Source: Diphasiastrum complanatum
Lineage: Eukaryota > Streptophyta > Lycopodiopsida > Lycopodiales > Lycopodiaceae
Assembly: GCA_029204225.1 (NCBI GenBank)
Contig: CM055107.1
Location: forward strand, 47,696,799-47,760,798
Length of the DNA stretch: 64,000 bases
Reading direction: 5' to 3'
Shown: positions 54,029-64,000 of the stretch, piece by piece
Position numbering within the stretch: position 1 is the first letter of the stretch
Layout: each line of letters opens with the position of its first letter
The notes under the pieces: model-generated
What the model saw: the letters and a program-made list of their open reading frames with translations, nothing else
The model's database searches: none
Told to the model about the DNA's origin: nothing
Position numbers and translations under genes: made by a program

Positions 54029-54428
54029 GATACTCAGGAATCGCTCCTTTGAGCTTTGGTAAATCTCCTATGGTGACAAGGATTACTAACGGCTTAGTCG
54101 GTCTTCCAGCCATGCTTATAGGTTTAACCTCAGAGGCTGCTAATGGAGGGGTTTATGGAATAATATCTAAAAATATATACAAATGTTTCACGGGTGATTC
54201 CCCTTCTTCTCTCTCATCTCCTGGATCATTTATCTCATCTTCAGATAGGGTTTTAGTCTCTACTATCTCAGGGTGAGGCCAAGGCTTCCTAAGTCCTTTC
54301 GTCTTAGGAGTCAGTAAAATACTCAAAGATGGTGGTTTTATTTCTTCATCCAAGTGCTTCCATGGTAGTGAACCTATGGTGATTGATCCCACGTAGTATT
54401 TTGTCTACCTGAAAATACTCAACTATTG

Positions 54429-55136
54429 TTGTTTACGCGACTCATGGTCTAATCTTAACTCGTTGTTTTATGAAAAATTTCATATTGTACCATCTTGTGA
54501 AGTTTAGGTTTCATCCGAGATCTGAAGGTAGCCAGCGCATTGGGTATGTGTATGGTATCTCAACAGGACGTGGTAACTTCTCTCATCTCATTAGTAAGAT
54601 ATAGTGTGGGTATCTCAAAAATGAAATCAATCAACTCAATAGGACAATTCCTTTTTGGTGTGTAGTTGACGCTTTAAACAACAGAATCATTCTTAACACA
54701 TGAAATTTGTGTACCATTGGTATTGTTACTTCCATCTATCTTCAAGGCAATTGTCTCTCTACTAACTCAAATAGAGCCCTCAGAGGACATTTCCTAACTT
54801 GGAAGTGAGGTGTTGCACTCCAACTTTAACACAACGCGCTCAGAGGCTCCTAGGCTTGTCGACTGATTTAGTGGAAAGACAATAAGCACCTAACAACACA
54901 AAGTGTTGTGATTTGCATCTTTCAATCTATCTCAGTTCATCGATACAATGAAGAAAAGATCTTCCCCAATGGATAATTCCTCATAATGGTCTATCTTCAA
55001 GCAGTACGGTGATTCTAGACAATCCAAATCACTTCTCACAACAATAGATAATGATCTCATTTCTTAGAGAGACAACAACCTTCTTTCAAGCAATCAATGA
55101 CCACTTCCAAGTAGCTCCCCGCAGACGCACCAAAAA
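54429..55136 (-). other. Leader of the gag-only element
   Basis: Untranslated DNA between the tandem array and gag. A degraded copy of the 148-bp unit is visible near 54650-54720 ('ttggtgtgtagttgac', 'aacaacagaatcattc'). Confidence 0.5.
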
Positions 55137-55567
55137 TGTTACATGTGCGTCTGACGGTCTAAACAACAAAATCATTCGCAACACTTGCGATCTCCGACAC
55201 ATGAAATTCGTAGACCATTGATAGTATGACTACCCTTCAAGCAATATTCCCTTATCAAGCCACTCCCGACAGACACACCAAAAAAGTTACGTGTGCGTCT
55301 GACGGTCTAAACAATAGAATCATTCTCAACACTTGCACTCACAGACACATGAAATTTGTAGACCATTGATAGTATCACTACGCTTCAAGCAATATTCCCT
55401 TATCAAGCCACTCCCGACAGACGCACCAAAAATGTTACGTGTGCGGCTGATGGTCTAAACAACGTACTCATTCAATTTAGCAAACTCTTAGGACATTCCA
55501 TTTGTATGATAACTACTTTCCAAACAATACTCCCTTATCAAGCCACTCCTGGTAGATGCACCAAAAA
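55137..55567 (-). repeat. 148-bp tandem array containing the LTR/primer-site junction
   Basis: The junction 'gacgcaccaaaaatgttac' recurs at about 55128, 55276, 55424 and 55559, with spacings of about 148, 148 and 135. Each unit therefore ends with a primer-site-like segment (minus strand TGGTGCGTCTGTCGGGAG) and the first bases of the LTR (tgttac). Other shared blocks are 'gtctaaacaac', 'agacacatgaaatt' and 'cccttatcaagccactcc'. The tRNA is not identified. Confidence 0.8.
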
Positions 55568-58188
55568 TGTTACGGCATTTCCCACTCAGGGGATCAAAGC
55601 TAAGGGCAAAACACATAACAGGATACAGCACCACTATGTGTTCAGTGTCATGCTGTTACGGGAATGGTAGTACACGTCTCAAACACAAAACTAACTAGGG
55701 GATCTCTGACATGTTCTATTGATCAAGCCATACCTCTATAGCTAATAGAGGTTTTCCAGGCCTTACAATTTTAATGGTGGTGTCTAATGATATAGGTTCT
55801 AGTGAACCCCATCCGATTATTTTGACTACGGGGCAATACCTCCTTGGGTTTGAGGTGTAGGCCATATAATAGTTGACTGCTTCTCTGACATGTCAAGCTC
55901 TCAATATAACTAACACTCCTCAATCAATAATCATTCACATAAACCTCTATGCATGTGTGGGCTTCTAACATTTCTAGAAGAGGATCATAATACAAACATC
56001 CCTAGTCCTACCATAATCTAGCAGTGGTAATATGCAGGGCTCTGGAGTTGCTAGGATCTCTGCTAATCTAGTAGCACTAAAGATGGACACAATCTGTTGT
56101 TGGTACATTATTTTCAGGCCTATAAGGACTGTGATATACAAATAAGGTGTAGCAGTGTCCGGAATATTAGGACCTATGGGAGGGCTTGGACGAAACATTC
56201 TCGATGCTTATTGTCATTAGGTAGTGAATCATGGCTGTATTATATGACCCTTTCCCAAAGTATTCGTTAAGTACACCCCTTCCATCTAAATAGTCATGGG
56301 AGCTGTTCAAGTGTAGCGTGCAATTCCCAAACCATCTTGGTTTGTAGATGGCTGATAGTGAATAGTCAAGAACCGTGTGTTCCAACGGGTTATCTTGACT
56401 TTGTGGTTCTAGATGAAGATCGACAATAGGTTTGTTCTTAGCTCATGTAGTGTGTTCCAACTAGAGTGAGCTTAACCTCACTCCTTTGTTCCAAGGAGAC
56501 GAGGATGACTTGCTTGATTCACTCATCACATTCACCCAAGCAACATTCCTTAAAGCTTTCTCCATGCATTTAGACAAAAAGCAGTCATTCTGAGCAAACT
56601 AGCAATTCTGGTAGAGTCTAAACTATCATCACCTCAAATCACAACTATCCTGCATTTAACTTTCTCCTGAGACATAACAATACACTATCTAAGAGTTCTT
56701 TTAGCACATGCTATAATCTTTCTTTATGAAGACATGGAAGAAAACAATATGCATTAAAGTTTTTTCAATATGAAGCTGTAATCACTGCTGCGACATCTAT
56801 GACATACACAATTGCATCATCTATCATAGATTGAATACGCAATTAGCAGAGTGTCAGAAAAAATGAGGAAACTTACATGTGAGGTTCTCTTCTCACGTCT
56901 CCTCAAGCTCCACCCCGCAGGAAATCAGAGACCAATCATGCAAAGGTTAGGCTTCCGGGAGTGTGTAGTGTTGTTGGAGTTCACCTTGTAGACACCAAGA
57001 AGTGTTGCTCCTAAGTGCAGACTGGTTGCTAGAATGACTGATAGTCGTGCAGGATCCAAAGTGAGCTCATGCAGTTCATGGACAGCTTGATATCAGCTTC
57101 CTCATTAGTCTTCTACAAACTATTTTTAACAAGTTTCAATCGACAAAGCAACAGAGACAACATCCTTCGATTGCTCCATAGCAGACAACAATGACAGCTC
57201 TAGTTCAATGATGGCTCTTCCACGATAATCAGACGTACATTCTCAATGGGTCCCCATATCAGTGATGGAGTTAACATTTGCTCAAATCAATCCCAGGATT
57301 TGGAATTATTCTCACTCAGAATATCCATTGCTAATAGCGATTCCTCACTGATTTTAGTAGCCTGATAATAAAGCTCTCACTCTCTCATAGACTGATGTTT
57401 GATATTCAGTATTCAAACATCTGTGGAATGCACTTGATTAGCAGGAATATGTACAAGTCATCATGCAGAACTTCCTCATAATCATTGAAAAGTCTATACT
57501 CAAAACTGCACATATGGATCAGTGCTTTGATAGGAGTCATCATGAAATTAGTTATCTCATCACTATATAGAGACAGATAATAGTATACTGAGAATCCATA
57601 CTTCAAAACTGATGTAAGAGCAGTACAGACAGTACTCATAATACAACTGCTTAAATGCACGGTGAGCACTCCCATAGAGATCGATTGAAGGTAATCTCTC
57701 AGTTACACATCAAAGTAGTGATGTCTGCTTAGGCCCGATAGGTGCTGCTTAACTCAATCATGCTCATGTAGATACTGAAACAATGGTCTCTTCAAATGAT
57801 CGCACCATAGACTGAAACTCGACTGAAAACTGAGTGGTATTCGCACTATGAGGATAGTCAACGACGATAGTTCTCAACTGCAGCAGTAGCAATGGAATGC
57901 GTCAAATCTTTCATGGAGGATAGAGAGCAACATGATGATAATTTTGTGAGTCAACGCACGTTCAGAGGATGCTCACGTTGTCAGCTAGGATTTATCTCCC
58001 TATCCCGTCCGTCAGTGATCATGATCTGCATCAATTGCTCTGTATGTAACCTCCACAAATCTTAATCAAAGTAGTTAATGTAGCAACGCTGGTCAATCAA
58101 AATTTGGAGCTCTGAGACTCTGCCCATATTAGCTCTTGAGCAGGAGTAGACTTAATCATTAATCCATCGTTCTCATTTCAAAGTACCA
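55568..58188 (-). mobile_element. 5' long terminal repeat of the gag-only element
   Basis: This is the second copy of the long repeat, beginning TGTTACGGCATTTCC and ending AAAGTACCA. It lacks the 600-base ORF segment, with a junction at 'ccaggcc/ttacaatt' (about 55760), and has small indels. It lies next to the primer-site array, hence the 5' position for a minus-strand element. Confidence 0.7.
55974..56385 (-). pseudogene. Overlapping LTR ORFs, right copy
   Basis: Homologues of 47209-47620: MEHTVLDYSLSAIYKPRWFG (56385-56167) and MFRPSPPIGPNIPDTATPYL (56198-55974). They are kept open in both LTRs but with mostly replacement changes. The function is unknown. Confidence 0.35.
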
Positions 58189-58940
58189 TTCCCCTGAAGC
58201 TCTTACGTACTTGGGTGATCAATACTCTCGGAAACATGATATTCAACAATACTAATGTTACTCAGAGTAAATGAGATGCTTTCAACTACATATCTTTCCA
58301 TGAACACATTGAAATCTACCACACTCTCCATCTTTGATATGTGTTAGCTCCGTGATAGTGATTTTGATAGATCAACTCTAGAAATTCTCAAACACAACGA
58401 TCAGTTCCACAATCCTTTTGGCTCTCATGAAAGAAAAGTTGGTCTCCATCACCCTCAACAAATTACGTAAAGAAGGAATATCACCATCGCACCTCTGCAA
58501 GGCTACGCAATAAAACAAACATGAAAGTGATGGTGTTTCTCATTCGGCTTTTATAAAACAATAAAGCCTTAAGGTTGGAACAAACGTAAGAATAGACATT
58601 GGTATATTGTTGAAAATAGCATCATGCATTTCGACTTCCATTTCGACCCAGTCAATACCTGGGATCTGCTACCGAATGTGCATCTCAACTGCTCTGATGG
58701 TCAGCGGCCTAGAAATCATCAAACAAACTAGCAAAACAAAAACCAATAGTGAAGCTCTCAAGTATATCACCAAAAAAAAAAATTCTTGCAACAATCTAAA
58801 CTTTTGCAAAAATTTTTTGAAAAAACTAAATCCACTCAAAGCAAAAACTAAATCTACATGAAAAATAACAAAGATGCATATATCCAAAAAATGAACTCGA
58901 TTTGGGTCTATATTAAATAAAACTAATATAGGTACTATGC
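58189..58940. other. No gene seen
   Basis: AT-rich flank of the gag-only element. 'cttttataaaacaataaagcc' (58550-58570) looks like a TATA or polyadenylation-type sequence but has no associated ORF. Confidence 0.4.
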
Positions 58941-59290
58941 AAAAACTTGGACCTACAATATACTGAAATGAACTAGCTTCGAAATAGCTATCAGAATAGG
59001 GGACGATATATTCAATCAAAGATATCCGCCTATTCCGACCTTCAAGAAATCTAAATCTGCAACAATATATTTGGATCTACAACAAATACACTAATATAGA
59101 TACTATAAAAGATCTTGGATCTACTACTTGGAATGAATTGGCTTCGGAAGCCATCGAAATCGGAGACGCTAAACTGAATCAAAGAAATCCGCGTATTCCG
59201 ATGACCACTCCGACCAACTGAAAATCTAGTACAACAAAATATGTGGATCTACAACAAAGCACAACACCCTAAATCATCTGATGAATACAA
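58941..59290 (+). repeat. Degenerate tandem repeat, about 170 bp
   Basis: Two adjacent copies share 'atcaaagaaatccgcgtattccga' (58995-59040 and 59167-59200) and 'ggatctacaacaaa' (59072 and 59246), with about 170-base spacing and many differences. No coding is seen. Confidence 0.6.
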
Positions 59291-60715
59291 AATTAGCCAT
59301 CGGAATAGCTATCGGAATATGTGCTTGTGATGACATGATTTAGTCACATGACCAGTTTTTAAGTTTTTATTTCTTTAAAGCTTTGATTATATATAGTTGC
59401 TTTCCCGAAGTAATGAATAGTTTAAGTGTTTTGGAAGTTTAAGTATTTTGGACTCTTGACTAGATCGGATTTTTACTAAGAATCGGATTTCCAATGGATT
59501 GGAATTTTTAGACCTAATCCGATCCGATCCAAGGTCGAAAATTATCCAAATCCGAGAATTTAGTAGTTACAGTAGCTATGATAGTTAAATGGTTATCTAC
59601 AGTCACAAGACTATAAAGAGCTGTTGTACACCTAATTTTAATAAGGACAGTTCTGTAAGCAAATACTTTGGTGCTTATGTGTATGAGTGATTGTGGATAT
59701 TTGCTCTTTAAACGATCGAATGTGTTTGTTGCTCACTTTTTTTCCAGAGTCTGGATAGATATGTAAGTTGTGTCTCTTTCAAGTAAATGATGAATGTTTG
59801 GTAAAGAGTGATTGATGGCCGATTGAGATAGTTCAAATCCAAACCATATTGAAGAATACGTCTGAATTGATTCATAATATTATAATTGTGCTTTCGGTCA
59901 GATCATGAGAAGTAGGATAAGAGGGGATGTTCGACTCCCCAAGTCATTTTGCAGGGTGCTTAGCTACTGAGTTAGAACTGGAGGAAGCATAATTTTGAAA
60001 CTTGTGGGTATTCTGGACGTGTGTGTAGTGACTGTTAGTCTCTCAATTGAATTATGGTCATGCATGGCAATTTAGTGGTGGGAACCATTAACAAATTTCT
60101 GTCAGTATTAATGAGATCATCGTTTAATAATGAAAAGGCTGTACTGGATGCCTGAACTAAATATCCCTTGATAATCAATTAACCATCTTCTACATTGAAT
60201 GACAATTTCCATGAGTATAATGTCATTAATTATCTCTTTATGCGGAACGACATCTTATATACTACATTAATACCTTAAAACACAATTCGATATGTCACGA
60301 CATATGCCAAATTTTGGGGCCATCAGGGAGAATGGGATATTAATCTGTGGGAATTATTATTCTGTGGTTCAAGGAATGTGATTCAAGATGTCCAGCGAGA
60401 ATTCTTTTAGAAGCATTGAAGATAGAGACTCGCTTAGACTATTCCTTGGACAAGTTGGCTATTTCAGGAGATTTAATCTCCTACTTGAACAATAAATTTT
60501 GATCTTGGGAAATCTTCTAAAAACTAAAGGAGAATTTCATTGAAACAAGCTTCACAAGTCTTGTTATCAAGATATTGTCAGAGCAATTGAGAATTATGCA
60601 TATCCATGAAACAAGCATGTTGCAATATAAACAGAAATAATATTCATATCCAAAGATGCATAACATCAGAGTCTTCTTTAGTATAATACTACGCAAAATT
60701 TTGACAACAAAATTT
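59291..60715. other. No gene seen; possible leader or LTR of a gypsy relic
   Basis: No ORF is supported. A segment at about 59460-59545 ('aagaatcggatttcc', 'aatccgatccgatcc') resembles 61335-61400 ('aagaatcgaatttct', 'aatccgatccgaccc'), in the same orientation and about 1.87 kb apart. These could be parts of a degraded terminal repeat, but no TG...CA ends or primer site were found. Confidence 0.35.
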
Positions 60716-61029
60716 CTACATCAAATGGGTTCCGTAATACAAAGCCATAATCAAGCTGAACATGTATAAACTTGTGCATAATATCAACAACATTGCCAAT
60801 ACTCTGAACGCCGGAAGATTGCGAACCAATGGATTATTGTATTCTCTGGAACCAGGTTCTTCTTGTTCTGGTTCTACTTCTTTAGAAAAAATCTCTTCGA
60901 TATTGGAAAAGTAATTAGTAGGAGGAGAATCTTTAGAGGTAATACCAGAATCTTCATCGATATTGGGGGCAACATTATTACCCATCTTCTGATTATGCGT
61001 CCACCTCTGATTAGGCCACGATCAGCCAT
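60716..61029 (-). CDS. Small ORF with TATA box and one membrane segment, frame-broken
   Basis: On the minus strand ATG (61029-61027) lies in a good context (AAAATGGC) about 90 bases after a TATA box. It begins MADRGLIRGGRIIRRW. A one-base shift at about 60985 then leads into MGNNVAPNIDEDSGITSKD, EEIFSKEVEPEQEEPGSRE and a hydrophobic end (AFRVLAMLLILCTSLYMFSL) with a stop at 60716. If joined this would be a protein of about 104 residues with an acidic middle and a C-terminal membrane anchor. The family is not recognised. It could be a small host gene, or an antisense ORF of a retroelement, since a gypsy gag starts 500 bases away on the other strand. Confidence 0.35.
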
Positions 61030-61117
61030 TTTGATAGAAACAAGAGAGAGAGCATTGTGAGCGGAAGATTGAGATTGAAACATTGAAGGTATTGACGATT
61101 CACAGATCAATTGATGG

Positions 61118-61126
61118 ATTTATAAA
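61118..61126 (-). promoter_or_regulatory. TATA box for the small minus-strand ORF
   Basis: TTTATAAAT on the minus strand is about 90 bases upstream of the ATG at 61029, leaving space for a short 5' UTR that contains a CT-rich stretch (CTCTCTCTCTTG), as is common in plant promoters. Confidence 0.4.
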
Positions 61127-61534
61127 GAAAAAGATTATTGATTGAAAGATAATCCTAGAAGATTTTATATCATGCAATCAGTCTTTCTGACAAAATCGTA
61201 ATATATCTCAAAAGACATGAGCAACAATGAGATGAAAATACCACTTGTCTATACGCACTTGTTGATGCACGAGATCGTGTGAAGAAAGGATTACCATCTC
61301 TCCACGTGTTGAATTTCTTTCGGTCAATTTTTGTTAAGAATCGAATTTCTATTGGATGAAAAATATTCAAATCAATCCGATCCGACCCAGAGTCGACGGA
61401 CTTGTCCAAAAATATTCAATTTTTGACCCATCAAATTTTTTTTTTGTAAAATCGATTTTCAATCTTTTAAATGTTAAAGTTACAAAATCCGACCTTTCTG
61501 TACTTTTATGTTCGAAGACCAATATTGGAGAGAA

Positions 61535-62965
61535 AGACAAAGAAAGAAAATAGAAGAAAGACAAAGGCGCAGAGAACATGAATGAGAATTAAACTGGGAT
61601 ACTCGAAGAAGGAGACTTGATTACAAGGAGTCTTCCACATCAGAAAGTGAATTGGAAAAAGAAAAATCACCCAATCCACCCCTTGATCGGGACGACGGAG
61701 ATAAAGAAGATATGGTTGCTCCAGGATTGTCTTCTTCTAAAATCCGGTATGATTATCTTAATGGAAAAGCCTTAGAAGATGCAGATAGCTATGTGTCTCA
61801 GTTTGAGTCTAGTGCAACAAGCAATAGAGAAAGTTTAAATGCTGACAAACTAAGGATATTAACCGGACTTCTTAGAAAAGAAGCCAGAAGATGGTACAGC
61901 AAGATCGAATCAGATCTGTTAACAACTTGGGGAGATTTAAAAATCCAATTCGTGAAGCAATTAAGAAAAATTGGTTATTCAACACAAATACTTGCCCAAT
62001 TGAATTCAATCAGGCAAAAAGAGAAAGAATCTCTAAGGAAGTATACTCGAAGGGTCAAAAAAACTAATTGGTCAACTGAGTGGAGTATATCCAGTAGCCA
62101 TGAAGATCGAATGGTTCTTGAGTGGATTACCCAAAAGAATAGATCGATATTGCAGGCAAGGACCTATGGAAAGTCTTGAGCATGTAATTGCTACGACAGA
62201 GAATTATGAGACTTCTCGGATATGGAGAAGCCGAAGGTCAAGGAAAGAGCTTATAAAAAAAAAAGAAAATAAATATTCTTCAGACGACCAGGATCGGAGA
62301 CTAGTTCATCATCAAGTTCTAGTTCGGATTCGGATAATTTGAGTGAAGATGAATCTCCAAGGAGAACTTCAAAATGCCATAAGACATGAACAAAAGATCA
62401 AAAAAGAATGGAAGATCCAAAGAAGAGCGATCGAAAATAGTAGACCTTATGGAAAAAGGAAGTATCCAAACTTGAAAGAAAATTTGTGGATTTGAAAGTT
62501 CATATTCTTCAACCGAAGAATAAAAGAAAATCTCCCAATATATTAAGAAAGTCAAATGCATGGTGTACAAAGTGCAATAAGGAAGGTCACCATTATTCGG
62601 AATGTAAAGCTAAAATGCAAGTTTCCTATAAGAAAGGAAATTCTAACAACGAACTAGTTTATTTAATGGAGGTAGATCCTAGTGAGACTATATATGAAGT
62701 ACAAGCTTCTAATCTGAGAATTACTACTACAATAGTCTATCCTTCATACAGACCTCCTATGAAGAAATTTATTCTGGTGCAGAAGTATATACCTAATCAG
62801 CAGAAGAACAGTGTCCAAAGGACAGAGCAGATACCTACCTATTTTGATTGTGGAACACCTGGACATTATTCCAATGACTGCCCTGAACCAAAGAAACAGA
62901 TTGGATATGTACCCTTGTGCAGAAATTGCAAAGGTGAAGGACATGTAACCCTGTACACTTCTTAA
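61535..62965 (+). pseudogene. Ty3/gypsy gag with zinc knuckles (fragment)
   Basis: A basic N-terminal stretch (KIEERQRRREHE, TGA stop, then LNWDTRRRRLDY) precedes the Gag core: ADSYVSQFESSATSNRESLN, RILTGLLRKEARRWYSKIES, TWGDLKIQFVKQLRKIGYST and RQKEKESLRKYTRR. A frameshift near 62060 and further breaks follow. At the C-terminus are CTKCNKEGHHYSEC (intact CX2CX4HX4C), YFDCGTPGHYSNDC (first Cys replaced by Tyr) and CRNCKGEGHV, which is cut before its last Cys. The reading ends at 62965 beside a microsatellite. No protease follows. Confidence 0.85.
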
Positions 62966-62989
62966 ATCTTAAATTAAACACACTTATTC

Positions 62990-63013
62990 TTTATCTCTCT
63001 CTTAACACACACA

Positions 63014-63090
<77 letters not shown>

Positions 63091-63263
63091 AAAAATCTTA
63101 AACTAATGCAAAATGCAAAACATACACACACACTCTCTCTCTTTCTCACAAATCTTAAACTAATTCAAAATGAAAAACAGACTCTCTTTTTTCTCTCTCT
63201 TAAACTAATGCATGTACGCACACACTCATCTCCTCTCTCTCCCTCTCTCACACACACACACTT

Positions 63264-63345
<82 letters not shown>

Positions 63346-63400
63346 ACATCTCCCCTCTCTCTCTATCACACGCACACACACACACACATCTCTCTCTTTA
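62990..63400 (+). repeat. Cluster of (CT)n and (CA)n microsatellites
   Basis: CT tracts at about 63013-63087, 63130-63145, 63225-63250 and 63264-63320 alternate with CA tracts (63005-63015, 63122-63132, 63248-63262, 63321-63348 and 63368-63390). The phrase 'aaatcttaaactaat(t/g)c' recurs three times between them (62968, 63096, 63150). Protein frames here are only low-complexity. Confidence 0.95.
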
Positions 63401-63814
63401 AAAAAACAAAACATGAACTTCGAAAACTTTATAAATCATCAAGCACTAACCTCAAAGCTTCAATAGGATGAGGAGCATCAACATCCATGCTCAAATCGCC
63501 TCAAATTGCTCCAAGATCGCTCCAAGTTGCAAGAGCAAAAGTGAGAACAAAGCAAAAGGATCGCGGGAATCCAAAATGAAAATAGACGTTGGAATCCAAC
63601 ATCCAAAGAAGAGGTCAAAATTCTAAGTTCATGTTTGCAGGCCGCACACGTCAGTCACAGGACCGTGGATCGTGCATCAGATTGCCGACGCGGACGTCGG
63701 AATACGACAGTCATGTCCGATGCGAAGTCTTTTTTTTTTTAAAAGGTATGATATGTCATGTCCATCTCTGCGGGTTGGATTCCGACATGTTGGATTCCAA
63801 CGTCAACTTTGAAA
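63401..63814. other. No gene seen; 'ttggattccgacatg' motifs
   Basis: The segment contains 'ttggattccgacatgttgg' at about 63776, like motifs at 5020-5125 and in R3. A T-run lies at 63731-63740. No ORF is supported. Confidence 0.4.
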
Positions 63815-64000
63815 ATTCGTTGTCGTCTAAATTTGCCAATCACCGGAGGTCCATTCTCAAATCTTTTGCTTGGATGTCGGAATTCAACGTGTCAAAATGC
63901 GATGGATTATAAAATTTCTAAAAATCCGTCGGAACCCCACGTCGGAATTGCCGCGATATGTTATTGTGTGAGGTACGATCAAAGCAAATTCAAATCACAT
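63815..64000 (-). repeat. Dispersed repeat R3, right (inverted) copy
   Basis: This is the reverse complement of 19430-19605, including 'cttttgcttggatgtcggaatt' and 'ccgcgatatgttattgtgtg', with few differences. It runs to or over the window edge. Confidence 0.8.

Larger units (their letters stand above)
51424..54428 (-). repeat. Tandem duplication of the gag region
   Basis: Unit A (51424 to about 52746) and unit B (about 52747-54428) are direct copies, each running from 'ttgagggatctatcgtc' to 'gaaaatactcaactatt' or 'ggataatactcaactatt'. A lacks about 340 bases that B has between about 54000 and 54360. Identity is very high, so the duplication is younger than the element or was copied recently. 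Confidence 0.85.
46207..58188 (-). mobile_element. Non-autonomous gypsy-like element with long ORF-bearing terminal repeats
   Basis: Direct repeats of 3190 bp (46207-49396) and 2621 bp (55568-58188), both TG...CA, enclose 6.2 kb. The internal region reads leftward: a 148-bp tandem array beside the 5' LTR, a duplicated gag, then protease. No RT, RNase H or integrase is found between protease and the 3' LTR, so it resembles the TR-GAG class. Target-site duplication is not evident (TAGAG against TTCCC), and no clear purine tract is seen. An alternative is a segmental duplication around a gag-PR relic. Confidence 0.68.

Noticed and set aside
46202-58193. Target-site duplication for the long-LTR gag-only element
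   Set aside because: The flanks TAGAG and TTCCC do not match, so no duplication can be claimed.
63106-63471. Ser-Leu and His-Thr rich ORFs at the microsatellites (also 19832-20014 and 30527-30817)
   Set aside because: Translations of (CT)n and (CA)n tracts; not genes.

Overview
The window looks like nuclear DNA from a land plant with a large, repeat-rich genome. The evidence is plant-type Ty1/copia and Ty3/gypsy LTR retrotransposons, CACTA-type fragments, long (CT)n/(CA)n microsatellites and a 361-bp satellite. I see no tRNA gene, no operon and no intact host gene. The species cannot be read from the sequence. The best candidate for host coding sequence is one isolated exon-like segment with clean splice signals (27742-27911, minus); the rest is mobile or repetitive DNA in several layers of decay.

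Layout. 1-875: one arm of a dispersed repeat (R1) whose inverted copy lies at 44905-46046. 1088-3651: 5' half of a minus-strand copia element (copia-A: 5' LTR, tRNA-Met-type primer site, readable gag-protease) next to a plus-strand copia integrase/RT fragment (3704-4480). 4481-4960: an unrecognised coding relic. 5350-13991: a decayed gypsy element of the Tat/Athila side of the tree, with tRNA-Asp-like primer site, a leader full of a short repeated motif, pol in one frame broken only by stop codons, a second motif cluster, a roughly 800-codon sense ORF after pol, and a 3' LTR with TATA box. 14035-19324: a copia RT/RNase H remnant present as a 1-kb inverted repeat, enclosing a hairpin foldback element. 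20224-23105: relic of a DUF7869-like putative transposase.

24740-36660: satellite territory. A 361-bp satellite forms a dense array at about 31240-36660. A lone monomer lies at 28018-28313, and a much more diverged block with the same period lies in the opposite orientation at 24740-26010. A 5S-rRNA-like 3' end sits just before the main array. Between these blocks are the exon-like segment, a copia gag remnant and microsatellites.

36684-46046: a CACTA TNP2-like fragment, then a structurally complete minus-strand copia element (copia-B, 37008-43031, TSD TGAGA) with frameshifted genes, then a palindromic MITE-like segment, a CACTA DUF4216-like fragment and the second R1 copy. 46207-58188: a minus-strand gypsy-like element with very long terminal direct repeats that contain ORFs. 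It keeps gag and protease but has no RT/RNase H/integrase, so it is non-autonomous. Its gag region is tandemly duplicated and the segment beside its 5' LTR forms a 148-bp tandem array. 58189-64000: short repeats, a small minus-strand ORF with its own TATA box, another gypsy gag relic (61535-62965) cut by microsatellites, and an inverted copy of a repeat (R3) also found at 19430-19605.

No host gene network is visible. The coding relics belong to independent mobile elements, and the two gag-only elements would have depended on enzymes from elsewhere.
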